Shown: in pieces, positions 7,488 to 14,304 of the stretch
Layout of the letters: every line of letters starts with the position of its first letter
Numbering within the stretch: position 1 is the first letter of the stretch
Source of the DNA: Candidatus Rokuibacteriota bacterium
GTDB lineage: Bacteria > Methylomirabilota > Methylomirabilia > Rokubacteriales > CSP1-6
Direction of reading: 5' to 3'
Assembly: GCA_003220195.1 (NCBI GenBank)
Contig: QHRT01000099.1
Coordinates: 1-18,563, forward strand
DNA: 18,563 bases
Translations under genes and position numbers: made by a program
The notes under the pieces: model-generated
What the model was told of the DNA's origin: nothing
Databases searched by the model: none
Seen by the model: the letters and a program-made list of their open reading frames with translations, nothing else

Positions 7488-7493
7488 TATACT
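7488..7493 (+). promoter_or_regulatory. -10 box of queF, leaderless-type
   Basis: TATACT ends 8 nt before the ATG at 7502. It is the best match to the -10 consensus among the leaderless-type sites in the window. No Shine-Dalgarno is seen, and only a weak -35 candidate lies 17 bp upstream. No preQ1 riboswitch-like leader would fit in this space. Confidence 0.55.
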
Positions 7494-7501
7494 GAAACGC
7501 C

Positions 7502-7867
7502 ATGTCGACGAGGCCGGCCCGGACGCTCGAGATCGTGCCGAACCCGCATCCCGACCGCGACTACGAGGTCACGATGACGGTGCCGGAGTTCACGTGCGTC
7601 TGTCCCGTGACCGGTCAGCCCGATTTCGCCACGATCCGCATCCGGTACGCGCCGGACCAGCATCTGGTCGAGTTGAAATCGCTGAAGCTCTACATCTGGT
7701 CGTATCGCGACCAGGGCGCCTTCCACGAGGACGTCACCAACCGCATCCTGAACGATTTCGTGGAAGCGGCCCGGCCGCGGTGGATCGAAGTCACGGGAGA
7801 CTTCAACGTGCGCGGCGGGATCAAGACGGAAGTTCGCGCGTCGCACGGCAAGCGTCCGGAGATCTGA
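7502..7867 (+). CDS. queF: NADPH-dependent 7-cyano-7-deazaguanine reductase (preQ1 synthase)
   Basis: This 121-aa protein is the short unimodular QueF type (T-fold), reducing preQ0 to preQ1 in queuosine tRNA biosynthesis. The catalytic Cys34 sits in the signature CPVTGQPDFA (34-43), with Asp41 as the proton-transfer residue. The QueF substrate motif reads VELKSLKLYIWSYRD (56-70), with Glu57. His75 and Glu76 in AFHEDVTNRI complete the active site. The C-terminal RGGI segment is as expected. A second Cys32 lies two residues before the catalytic one. No other queuosine genes (queC, queD, queE, tgt) are in the window. The gene is flanked by its own promoter and ends directly against the convergent receiver-domain gene with no spacer. 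Confidence 0.96.
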   Translation: MSTRPARTLEIVPNPHPDRDYEVTMTVPEFTCVCPVTGQPDFATIRIRYAPDQHLVELKSLKLYIWSYRDQGAFHEDVTNRILNDFVEAARPRWIEVTGDFNVRGGIKTEVRASHGKRPEI

Positions 7868-8260
7868 TCACTTCGTGCGCGGCTTCCCCGTCGCCTCCTG
7901 ATAGATCTGCCTCACGCGGCTGAGCAGCTCACGCGGCGGAACGCCCTTCATCAGGATCGCCGCGACACCGAGCTGCTCCGCTTCGCGCATCTGCTCGTCC
8001 GTCGCGTCCCCGACGAACATCACGGTGGCCGTGTCGGCTTAGTCCTGACGGAGCTGCCTCAACACGCTGAGCCCATCGCCCCCGGGCATGTGGAGGTCCA
8101 GCAGCAGGAGATCCGGCGCGTGGACGCGGACCGCCTGGATGGTGGCGCCGCCGTCCCGGCAGGACGCGACGATCTCGAACTCGTCGGAATCGGCGAGCAG
8201 CTTTTCGAGCGCGCTCAGCACGAGCGGATGATCGTCGGCGACGACGACGCGAATCGGCAT
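7868..8260 (-). pseudogene. Stand-alone response-regulator receiver domain interrupted by in-frame TAA
   Basis: Reading from the ATG at 8260 (AAGGTG 7 nt upstream), codons 1-73 give a receiver-domain N-terminal half with Asp9/Asp10 in VADDHP and phospho-acceptor Asp55 in LLDLHMPGGDG. Codon 74 is TAA (8039-8041). Beyond it the same frame stays open for 56 more codons and encodes the rest of a receiver domain: TVMFVGD as strand 4, LGVAAILMKG with the conserved Lys105, PPRELLSRVRQIY as the last helix, then TGA at 7868. The frame is therefore continuous except for one stop, pointing to a point mutation or a base-call error. The switch Thr/Ser position appears to be Val83. There is no output domain even if read through. 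The fold resembles NarL-type receivers. It follows hybrid kinase 1 by 72 bp, suggesting it once took phosphate from it. Confidence 0.82.
8039..8260 (-). CDS. Intact 5' fragment of the interrupted receiver-domain gene
   Basis: This 73-aa product would be made if the TAA at 8039-8041 terminates translation. It contains the acidic pocket and phospho-acceptor Asp55 but lacks strands 4-5, the conserved Lys and the last helices, so it is unlikely to fold as a working receiver. Confidence 0.5.
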   Translation of the reverse strand: MPIRVVVADDHPLVLSALEKLLADSDEFEIVASCRDGGATIQAVRVHAPDLLLLDLHMPGGDGLSVLRQLRQD

Positions 8261-8332
8261 GCCGTCACCTTAAGTGAGGAGCGTCACGCCGGTCAAGGCC
8301 GGCCGCTCCAACGTGCTGCTCGGCCGCCGACG

Positions 8333-10333
8333 TCAGCGGCGCGGCTGGATCCTCGCGAGCCGCCGGCGCAGCTCCGACACCTCGATCGGCTTGAACAGCA
8401 CGAAGTCGACCTGGCTCACCTGCTCGGACGCGGCGGCCGCTTCCAGCCAGCCCGTGAGGAGCCCGACGGGAAGCTCCGGCCAGCGATGCTTCACGACTTC
8501 CGCCACCCTCCAGCCGCGCATTCGCGGCATGCCGAGATCGGTCAGGACGGCGTCGATCTCCACGCCACGCTCGAGAATGTCGAGTCCTTCTTCGCCGCTT
8601 TCGGCCGAGATGACGGTGTGGCCATCGCGGTCGAGCAATTCCCCGATGGTGTCGCGGACGTGCGCCTCGTCGTCGATCAGCAGCAAGCGCAGGGGCGTCG
8701 GCTCCGGGTCGCTGGTGCTGGCATGATGCGCCACGCGACCACCGGTCGGGAGCAGGAAGGTGACCGTCGAGCCCTTGCCGAGCGCACTGTCCACCGTCAG
8801 TTCCCCTCCGTGACGCTTCACGATGCCGTAGTTGACGCTGAGCCCGAGGCCCGTGCTCCGCGGGCCTTTCGTCGTGAAGAACGGCTCGAGCGCGCGCCGG
8901 CGCACTTCCTCGGACATGCCGACGCCGGTGTCGCTCACGCTGCAATGCACCGAGGACGCGGTCTGCCACGTCCGGATCGTGACGGTCCCGCCGGATGGCA
9001 ACGCGTCCATCGCATTGAGCAGGAGGTTCATGATGACTTCTCGGAGCGCGCTCGGCTCTCCGGCGACGGTATCCATCATCCCGCACTGCACCTCCACCTC
9101 GATCGTGATGCCACGGACCTGGGCTTCGTCGTGCCAGCGCGGACGGGTCAGCTCCACCACCTCGGCGATCAACGCGTCGAGATCGACGTGCACGGGCTCG
9201 GCGACCGGCTCGACGCGGCTGAATCGTTGAACGCGACGGGTGACCTCGGCGGCGTCGCGGACGCTCTGCTCGATCAGCCCGAGGTGGCGGAGCAGATCGG
9301 GATCCGCGAGCTTCGCCGTCAAGAGCTGCGTGCGGCCCGAGATCACCATGAAGAGGTTGTTCAGGTGATGGGCCATCCCGGACGCGAGCTGGCCGATCGC
9401 CCGGAGCGTCTCGCCGCGCACGAGCTGGGCCTGCACGTTCTTCAGATCGTCGAGCGTCTGCTCCAGCGCGATCGTGGACCGCGTCGTCTGCGACTTGAGC
9501 TCGGCGTTCTGCACGCGATAGCCGATGTACGTCATCAACGTGTTCAGGAACTGGAAGTCGCTCGGGCTGAACGCGCCGGGGCGCAGGCCGTTGCCGCTGT
9601 CCTTCCGCGACAGGTTCAGCACGCCGATGACCTGCCCGGCCGCGCGAATCGGCAGGCAGATGAAGGAGCCGCTCTGATACTTCGGATCGTTCTCTTTCTC
9701 GAAGCGCGGATCCGTCGCGATGTCGTCGACGAACACGGCCTCCCCCGAGGCGAAGACGGTTCCGGCGATCCCATCACCGACCGGCACTTCCGTTCGCACC
9801 ACGACGTCGGCCGGGAGGCCGCGCGCGGCGGCGATGCGCAGGGTGCGGCGATCGCCGACCGGCAGCATGATGGAGCCGATCGTCGCGTGGACCGTGCGCA
9901 TCGTGTTGTCGAGCACGCCGTCCAGGTCTTCCGGCGGCGACGGCCGGCCCTCCCGGTTGACGATCTCCGTGAGGGCGTCCAGCTTCCCGAGCACGTCGCC
10001 GAAGCGCGTCGTGGAGGCTTGCAGCCGCTCGGTCAGCTCTTCGAGCGCGTGTCCGAGACTGCTCAGCTCGGCGACCCTGCCGAGCGCCGGCACCGGCGCC
10101 GGATCGAGCCTCGCTCTCTGCCCACCCGCCTCACCGAGGATGGCGCGCGCGCGTGCCGCCAGCCGCGAGATCTCCGTGAACGTCCGGGAGACGACCAGGC
10201 ATCCCAGGATCGACACCAGCGCGGCGAACCCGAGCCCGAGCGCGATCTGAGTCCCACTGAGCATCTCGCCGTGTCCCAGGAGCCAGACGGCCGCCAGCAA
10301 CGGGAGGAGCGTGACGAGCCCACAGATCGTCAC
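8333..10333 (-). CDS. Membrane GAF hybrid histidine kinase with C-terminal receiver
   Basis: From a GTG at 10333 the protein is 666 aa. Two membrane helices (about 2-20 and 28-50) form an N-terminal hairpin. A GAF domain spans about 116-280 (VGDGIAGTV, VFVDDIATDPRF, LPIRAAGQVIGVLNLSRKD). The HisKA H-box is GMAHHLNN with His322. The ATPase has N-box LLLNAMDALPSGG, G1 DTGVGM, F-box EPFFTTKG and G2 GLGLSVNYGIV. The receiver domain (548-664) has LLLIDDE, Asp599 in LTDLGMP, Thr627 in LLTGW and Lys648 in LFKP, so it is intact. It should sense through GAF or membrane input and pass phosphate internally. The start is uncertain: the frame stays open to a TTG at 10495, but codons 10334-10495 have low third-position GC and overlap a divergent ORF, so I prefer the shorter form. 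It is a paralogue of the kinase at 11360-13018. Confidence 0.9.
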   Translation of the reverse strand: MTICGLVTLLPLLAAVWLLGHGEMLSGTQIALGLGFAALVSILGCLVVSRTFTEISRLAARARAILGEAGGQRARLDPAPVPALGRVAELSSLGHALEELTERLQASTTRFGDVLGKLDALTEIVNREGRPSPPEDLDGVLDNTMRTVHATIGSIMLPVGDRRTLRIAAARGLPADVVVRTEVPVGDGIAGTVFASGEAVFVDDIATDPRFEKENDPKYQSGSFICLPIRAAGQVIGVLNLSRKDSGNGLRPGAFSPSDFQFLNTLMTYIGYRVQNAELKSQTTRSTIALEQTLDDLKNVQAQLVRGETLRAIGQLASGMAHHLNNLFMVISGRTQLLTAKLADPDLLRHLGLIEQSVRDAAEVTRRVQRFSRVEPVAEPVHVDLDALIAEVVELTRPRWHDEAQVRGITIEVEVQCGMMDTVAGEPSALREVIMNLLLNAMDALPSGGTVTIRTWQTASSVHCSVSDTGVGMSEEVRRRALEPFFTTKGPRSTGLGLSVNYGIVKRHGGELTVDSALGKGSTVTFLLPTGGRVAHHASTSDPEPTPLRLLLIDDEAHVRDTIGELLDRDGHTVISAESGEEGLDILERGVEIDAVLTDLGMPRMRGWRVAEVVKHRWPELPVGLLTGWLEAAAASEQVSQVDFVLFKPIEVSELRRRLARIQPRR

Positions 10334-10491
10334 CGTGGCGCGGCGAAGCGTGATGGTCGGTACGGCCGGTGTCCGCCTCCGAGGGCCCTGATATCCGAGC
10401 TTTTCTCGCGAAGGCAGCGAAACGGCGGGCCGGCCATTCTCGACTGAATGAAGCCGGTCCGACTTCCGTCCAATGCCGCCGAGGAGAGTAC

Positions 10492-11337
10492 TCAATGCAG
10501 ACGTCCTGGAAGCTGATCGGTGGCGCCGGCGCGGGGGCTGTCTTGATCGCGGTCATGTCCGGATTGACGATGGTCTATCTGCTGCGGCCGACCACTCCCG
10601 CTCCGGCGAGCGGCTCGAACGGCGCGGCGATCGGACAGCTCGACATCACTCCGGAAAGCGATCAGATGGCCGAGCCGCGGCGGGGCATCGTCGAGTACCT
10701 CCGCACGCCGAGCACATCGAGAGTCACCGCCGCCCGTATCGGGACGGCGGCCACTCACGTCCGGCCTGGCCTGCGCGGGGCGTCCGACGCCCGGGTCCGG
10801 CCGGAACGAGAGTGCGGGACCCGCCGCGACGGCGCTTCGTGCTGAGACATTTCCCGAGAACCGCCGGGAGAACGGTCGCACGTTCCTACCCACCGATCGT
10901 GATTCACCGGCGCGGAGCAGTTCCCGGGCGGAGACCGCGTCATCGGGGACCGCGACCACCTCGAGCCGCGGGGCCAGGTCGTGGTCGGCCGGCACCAGGG
11001 CCAGCAACCGCTCCATCCGACTCGCATAGCTCATCGCTTGCCGCCGCGTGGAGTTGGGCAGGATCGCGGCGAAGGCATCTTCGTTGAATCGTGCCAGGAC
11101 GATCGGGTTACGAGAGTGCTGAACCAGGTGGTGCGCGTTCACGCGCACCGCCTCGAGAACGGCATTCGGGCCCGATCGCTGTTCCAACTCGGCAAGGCCC
11201 TCGAGGAAGATCCAGACGATGCCGACACCGTGGCCGAACCGTTCGTATCGCCGCAACTCTTCCTCGAAGCGCCAGAGGGCATAGCGACGATTCGGCAGCC
11301 CGGTCAACGCGTCGACGAACGTGTTGGTGGCGTCCAT
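10492..11337 (-). CDS. Degenerate GGDEF-domain protein, 3' boundary doubtful
   Basis: The ATG at 11337 (AGGA just upstream, 22 bp after hybrid kinase 2) opens a 281-aa frame. The first ~140 residues are a GGDEF fold starting DALTGLPNRRYALWRFEEELRR. The active-site motif reads RFNEDAF instead of RYGGDEF, and the metal-binding DxD region reads IVWIFLEGL, so cyclase activity is not expected. The match ends near ELLRAGE, around 10905, just where the final helix (ADxALYxAK) should be. After that, composition becomes Arg/Gly/Pro-rich and third-position GC falls, and from 10845 down the opposite strand carries a better-looking frame. The true product may be a truncated GGDEF domain with a meaningless tail. 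Likely role: a GTP-binding or regulatory partner of the intact cyclase at 13457, or a decaying gene. Confidence 0.65.
   Translation of the reverse strand: MDATNTFVDALTGLPNRRYALWRFEEELRRYERFGHGVGIVWIFLEGLAELEQRSGPNAVLEAVRVNAHHLVQHSRNPIVLARFNEDAFAAILPNSTRRQAMSYASRMERLLALVPADHDLAPRLEVVAVPDDAVSARELLRAGESRSVGRNVRPFSRRFSGNVSARSAVAAGPALSFRPDPGVGRPAQARPDVSGRRPDTGGGDSRCARRAEVLDDAPPRLGHLIAFRSDVELSDRRAVRAARRSGSGRPQQIDHRQSGHDRDQDSPRAGATDQLPGRLH
10495..10845 (+). CDS. Small single-pass membrane protein
   Basis: The ATG at 10495 is preceded by a good Shine-Dalgarno (GAGGAGAG, about 7 nt). The 116-aa product has a short basic start (MQTSWK), one hydrophobic helix at about 8-29 (LIGGAGAGAVLIAVMSGLTM then VYLL), then a Pro/Ala/Ser linker and a polar tail. 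Third-position GC over the first 30 codons is about 87%, against about 53% for the aligned antisense frame, so this strand looks like the coding one for at least the first ~80 codons. The last ~35 residues are Arg-rich and may not be genuine. I recognise no family. It lies wholly antisense to the tail of the degenerate GGDEF frame and divergent to hybrid kinase 1; both overlapping frames are unlikely to be fully real. Confidence 0.5.
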   Translation: MQTSWKLIGGAGAGAVLIAVMSGLTMVYLLRPTTPAPASGSNGAAIGQLDITPESDQMAEPRRGIVEYLRTPSTSRVTAARIGTAATHVRPGLRGASDARVRPERECGTRRDGASC

Positions 11338-11359
11338 GGTCCTGTCTGTCGCGCCCCGG

Positions 11360-13018
11360 TTATCGGGACCGGGCGCGTGTCGCGCGAGCCGCGGTCAATT
11401 CCGCGACCACGGCCGCGAGCTTGTCCTGCGTGAGCGGCTTCGCGAGGACCGCGTCCGGCGCCGCCTGCCCGTCGCGCTGGCCATGGGGGTGATCACCCCA
11501 TCCCGTCAACAACAGCACGGCGAGGTCGGACCGGACGCGCTTCACCGCGTCGACGACGTCCCAGCCGGTCATGCCTGGCATGCCGAGATCGGTGATGACC
11601 AGATCCAGCTCAGGACCGAGCTGCGCCAGCCCGTCGCGTCCGTTGGAGGCCACGAGCACGGTGTGACCGTAGCACCTCAGGATCTGCGCCATGATGTCGC
11701 GGACCGCGGCGTCGTCGTCGATCACCAGCACCGTGACACCGGAGGCGCGCGTTCCGGCGGCTCCCGTCGTGGAGGCGTCGCCTGAAACCGCGGGGAGGGC
11801 GATCGTGACCGTCGTCCCGTGACCGTCCGCGGTGTCCAGGGAGAGCGTTCCGTGATGACGCTGCACGATCCCGTAGCTCACGCTGAGACCGAGGCCGCGG
11901 CACCGGAAGCCCTTCGTCGTGAAGAACGGCTCCAGGGCGCGCTGTCGGACGTCCGGCGTCATCCCGACGCCGTTGTCACCGACCGAGCAGTAGACCATGC
12001 CTTCGGCGGCCCATGTCAGCACGAGGATGTCGCCGCCCGACGGCAGCGCATCCACGGCGTTCAGGACGAGGTTCAGGAGCACCTCGCGGAGCGCCGTGGG
12101 ATCGCCCTTCACGCTCGGAATCCGGCCGCCCTCCAGGCGCGCGCGGATGGCGAGTCCATGCACTTGCGCCTCGTCCTGCCAGCGGGCGCGCGTCAACTCG
12201 AGCACGTCGCTCGCGACCTGGTTCAGGTCGACCTCCTGCGATTCGTCGAGCGGCTCGCTCCGGCTGAACGACGCCATGCGCCGCACGACTTCGGTCGCGT
12301 CGAGCACGGCGCGCTCCGTGCTCCGAAGCCGCACGATCACCGCTGGAGGCAGAATGTCGTTCAGCGTCAGCTGCACGTTGCCGAGGATCACCGTCATGAT
12401 GTTGTTCAGATGGTGCGCGACACCGGCGGCGAGCTCGCCGACCGCGTGGAGCCGTTCGCTCTCCACGAGCTGCTTCTGGGAGGTCTCGACGGCGCTCACC
12501 GCCCTACTGAGCTGCGCGTAGAGGCGACGATTCTCGAGGGCGACGGCCGTCTGGTTCGCGAACGCCTGCGCCACGGCAAGCTCGTCCTCGTCGAACCGGC
12601 GCTCGGGACCGTCCAGCAGCACGAGGGCGCCGATCACGTAGTCCCGCACGTGGAGCGGCAACGCGAGCACGCATCCGGCCCCGTGCATGCGTGCGACCGC
12701 CAGCTCACCGCTGCCGCGGCGCTCCGCCGGCGCCGAAACGATCTCGGCGACGAGCGTGCCGAGACAGTCGAGCACGTCGTGAAGAATCAACTCGCCGGCG
12801 ACGGCCTGCAGGACGGGTGGCTCGTCCCCGGTGACCTCGAACAGGACCGACGAGCGCGCGCTCACCAGCTCCAGCAAGGCCGCGGCGACCCGCTGATCGA
12901 GCGCGTTGCCGTCCACTGGATCGAACACGCGCCGTCCGAGCTCGGCGAGCAACCGCCAGCGGGGCTGCCCGGCGTCGCGTCGTTCGTTGACGTCGAAGTG
13001 CTCTTCCACGACTGGCAT
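11360..13018 (-). CDS. Soluble GAF hybrid histidine kinase with C-terminal receiver
   Basis: This 552-aa protein has no membrane segment. A GAF-like domain spans about 35-165 (LPLHVRDYVIGALVLLDGP, FANQTAVALENRRLYAQL), followed by a coiled helix. The HisKA H-box is GVAHHLNN with His202. The ATPase domain has LVLNAVDALPSGG (N320), DNGVGM, EPFFTTKG and GLGLSVSYGIV. The receiver (about 428-545) has VLVIDDD, Asp477 in ITDLGMP, Thr505 in LLTGW and Lys527 in AKP, all intact. The ATG at 13018 shares its A with the TGA of the upstream small membrane protein gene (TGATG), so the two are translationally coupled. The catalytic core is closely similar to hybrid kinase 1, suggesting tandem duplication with different sensor ends. 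It is probably cytoplasmic, perhaps recruited to the membrane by the coupled protein. Confidence 0.95.
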   Translation of the reverse strand: MPVVEEHFDVNERRDAGQPRWRLLAELGRRVFDPVDGNALDQRVAAALLELVSARSSVLFEVTGDEPPVLQAVAGELILHDVLDCLGTLVAEIVSAPAERRGSGELAVARMHGAGCVLALPLHVRDYVIGALVLLDGPERRFDEDELAVAQAFANQTAVALENRRLYAQLSRAVSAVETSQKQLVESERLHAVGELAAGVAHHLNNIMTVILGNVQLTLNDILPPAVIVRLRSTERAVLDATEVVRRMASFSRSEPLDESQEVDLNQVASDVLELTRARWQDEAQVHGLAIRARLEGGRIPSVKGDPTALREVLLNLVLNAVDALPSGGDILVLTWAAEGMVYCSVGDNGVGMTPDVRQRALEPFFTTKGFRCRGLGLSVSYGIVQRHHGTLSLDTADGHGTTVTIALPAVSGDASTTGAAGTRASGVTVLVIDDDAAVRDIMAQILRCYGHTVLVASNGRDGLAQLGPELDLVITDLGMPGMTGWDVVDAVKRVRSDLAVLLLTGWGDHPHGQRDGQAAPDAVLAKPLTQDKLAAVVAELTAARATRARSR

Positions 13019-13290
13019 CAGCGATGGTCCTCGATCTCCCGCCGGGACGCTGTCCCGGGCTCACGACGTGAACGGTCGAACGGCTGGCGCGCGGATTCCG
13101 TGAGGTGCGCGAAGGCTCGCCGGGCTTCGTCGATCCATCCGTCCGCGACGCCGGCGGCGACGGGAATCCCGATCAGCGAACCCACCGCGCTGGTCAGCGC
13201 CCGCACCACCCCTCGCCAGCTCATCGGGACGGTGAGCGTGTGCACGATGTGTACCGAGCCTGCAGCCCCGCCAACTATCGAAAAAACCAT
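13018..13290 (-). CDS. Small hydrophobic protein coupled to hybrid kinase 2
   Basis: This 90-aa product starts at the ATG at 13290 with AGGA three nt upstream (TAGGAATATG). Residues 1-20 (MVFSIVGGAAGSVHIVHTLT) and about 25-50 (VVRALTSAVGSLIGIPVAAGVA) are hydrophobic and may form one or two membrane segments. The C-terminal half is charged (DEARRAFAHL, Arg-rich tail). The stop overlaps the kinase start by one base in TGATG. Third-position GC is high after the first few codons. I recognise no family. First position in the operon and tight coupling suggest a membrane sensor or anchor for the otherwise soluble kinase (inference). The same frame is open further upstream to 13458, but that part is Arg/Trp-rich and lacks a start signal. 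Confidence 0.65.
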   Translation of the reverse strand: MVFSIVGGAAGSVHIVHTLTVPMSWRGVVRALTSAVGSLIGIPVAAGVADGWIDEARRAFAHLTESARQPFDRSRREPGTASRREIEDHR

Positions 13291-13361
13291 ATTCCTACGG
13301 CGAGACAGGGCCGTTGCGTCCGGGATTCGTGCCAGAACGCCGCGGCAACGTTGGCCAGACC

Positions 13362-13392
13362 GGCTCGGCCACCAGCAGGCTCGGCCACCAGC
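13362..13392. repeat. Tandem 15-bp direct repeat upstream of cyclase promoter
   Basis: GGCTCGGCCACCAGC occurs at 13362-13376 and again, perfectly, at 13378-13392, a 16-bp period. The second copy ends 1 bp before the -35 element of the cyclase promoter. This position suits an activator or response-regulator binding site, but no binding protein is known. Confidence 0.7.
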
Positions 13393-13393
13393 C

Positions 13394-13423
13394 TTGACCG
13401 GCCTCGACGTTCCCGCATAGAGT
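13394..13423 (+). promoter_or_regulatory. Sigma70-like promoter of diguanylate cyclase gene
   Basis: TTGACC (13394-13399) and TAGAGT (13418-13423) are separated by 18 bp. The -10 is 33 nt before the ATG at 13457, so the transcript would have a short leader, unlike the leaderless-type starts elsewhere in the window. Confidence 0.5.
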
Positions 13424-13456
13424 TTCTGGCGTTCGGGCCCTGGCTCGACGGCTGAC

Positions 13457-14293
13457 ATGCGACTCGGCGCCTACCTCGATCAGAAGTCGCCCCTGTTCAC
13501 CGCCGCCATCGCGAGCGCGCTCATGGTCGCCGTCGCGGTCGTCGATTACGTGACGGATCCCGCCATCGACATGGCCGTCTTCTACGTCGTCCCGATCCTG
13601 CTCGTCACCCACAGGTCTGGAACGTTGGCCGGCATCGCCATGTCGATTCTGGCGGCCGAGTTGTGGCTGCTGAACGACAGGCTGGCCGATCGTGCGCTCC
13701 CGCTCCCGCTGGTTCACTACTGGAATGCCGCGCTGCAGCTCGCCTTCTTCATCCTGGTTCTGTTCCTGGTGGCGGCGCTCAAACGGGAACGACTCTCGGC
13801 GCGGCAGGACGCGCTCACCGGCGCGGGAAACCGGCAGGTTCTTCACGAGGTGCTCGACGCGGAGATCGCGCGGGCTCGACGCTTCGAGCGACCGCTCTCC
13901 TGCGCCTTGATCGACGTGGACCGGTTCAAATCGATCAACGATTCGCTCGGGCATCCGCAGGGCGACAACGTGCTGCGCGCGATCGCCGCGACGCTCCGCC
14001 AGCAGACACGCACGATCGACGTCGTCGCCCGGTTCGGCGGTGACGAGTTCGTCGTGCTGCTGCCCGAGACCGGCGCCGCCGCCACCGCCGCCGTCGTGCG
14101 GCGCATCCTGAAAGGCCTGGACGGCCTCCCGCCCGCGACGACCGGCACGCCGCCCATCACGCTCAGCATCGGCGTGGTGACGTTCGAACGTCCGCCCGAG
14201 AACAGTGACGAGGTGTTCCGTCGCGCCGACGCGGCGCTCTACGTCGCCAAACGCATGGGGGGCAACGCGGTCGAGCACGCGATCGTCCAGTAG
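13457..14293 (+). CDS. Membrane diguanylate cyclase (GGDEF, I-site present)
   Basis: This 278-aa protein has about four membrane helices (roughly 12-32, 39-53, 57-73, 88-108) forming an uncharacterised N-terminal sensor. A GGDEF domain follows at 115-275: DALTGAGNR, the metal-binding LIDVDRFKSIND (Asp153), the intact active site RFGGDEF (194-198) and RADAALYVAKRMG. The inhibitory I-site RTID (185-188) lies exactly five residues before GGDEF, predicting product inhibition. It should make cyclic di-GMP from two GTP at the inner membrane. There is no EAL domain. It is divergent from the hybrid-kinase operon across 166 bp and has its own promoter with a tandem repeat in front. Its end is 11 bp from the convergent SDR gene. 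Confidence 0.94.
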   Translation: MRLGAYLDQKSPLFTAAIASALMVAVAVVDYVTDPAIDMAVFYVVPILLVTHRSGTLAGIAMSILAAELWLLNDRLADRALPLPLVHYWNAALQLAFFILVLFLVAALKRERLSARQDALTGAGNRQVLHEVLDAEIARARRFERPLSCALIDVDRFKSINDSLGHPQGDNVLRAIAATLRQQTRTIDVVARFGGDEFVVLLPETGAAATAAVVRRILKGLDGLPPATTGTPPITLSIGVVTFERPPENSDEVFRRADAALYVAKRMGGNAVEHAIVQ

Positions 14294-14304
14294 CCGCCCG
14301 AGAG

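Noticed and set aside
8090..10447. 785-codon plus-strand frame antisense to hybrid kinase 1
   Set aside because: The minus strand encodes a full multi-domain kinase with all motifs; the plus frame is low-complexity and matches nothing recognisable.
11819..13420. 533-codon plus-strand frame antisense to hybrid kinase 2
   Set aside because: Shadow of the kinase frame created by high third-position GC; no domain and no start signal.
13291..13458. N-terminal extension of the small membrane protein up to 13458
   Set aside because: The extension overlaps the cyclase promoter and repeat, is Arg/Trp-rich and lacks a ribosome site, while the ATG at 13290 has AGGA upstream.
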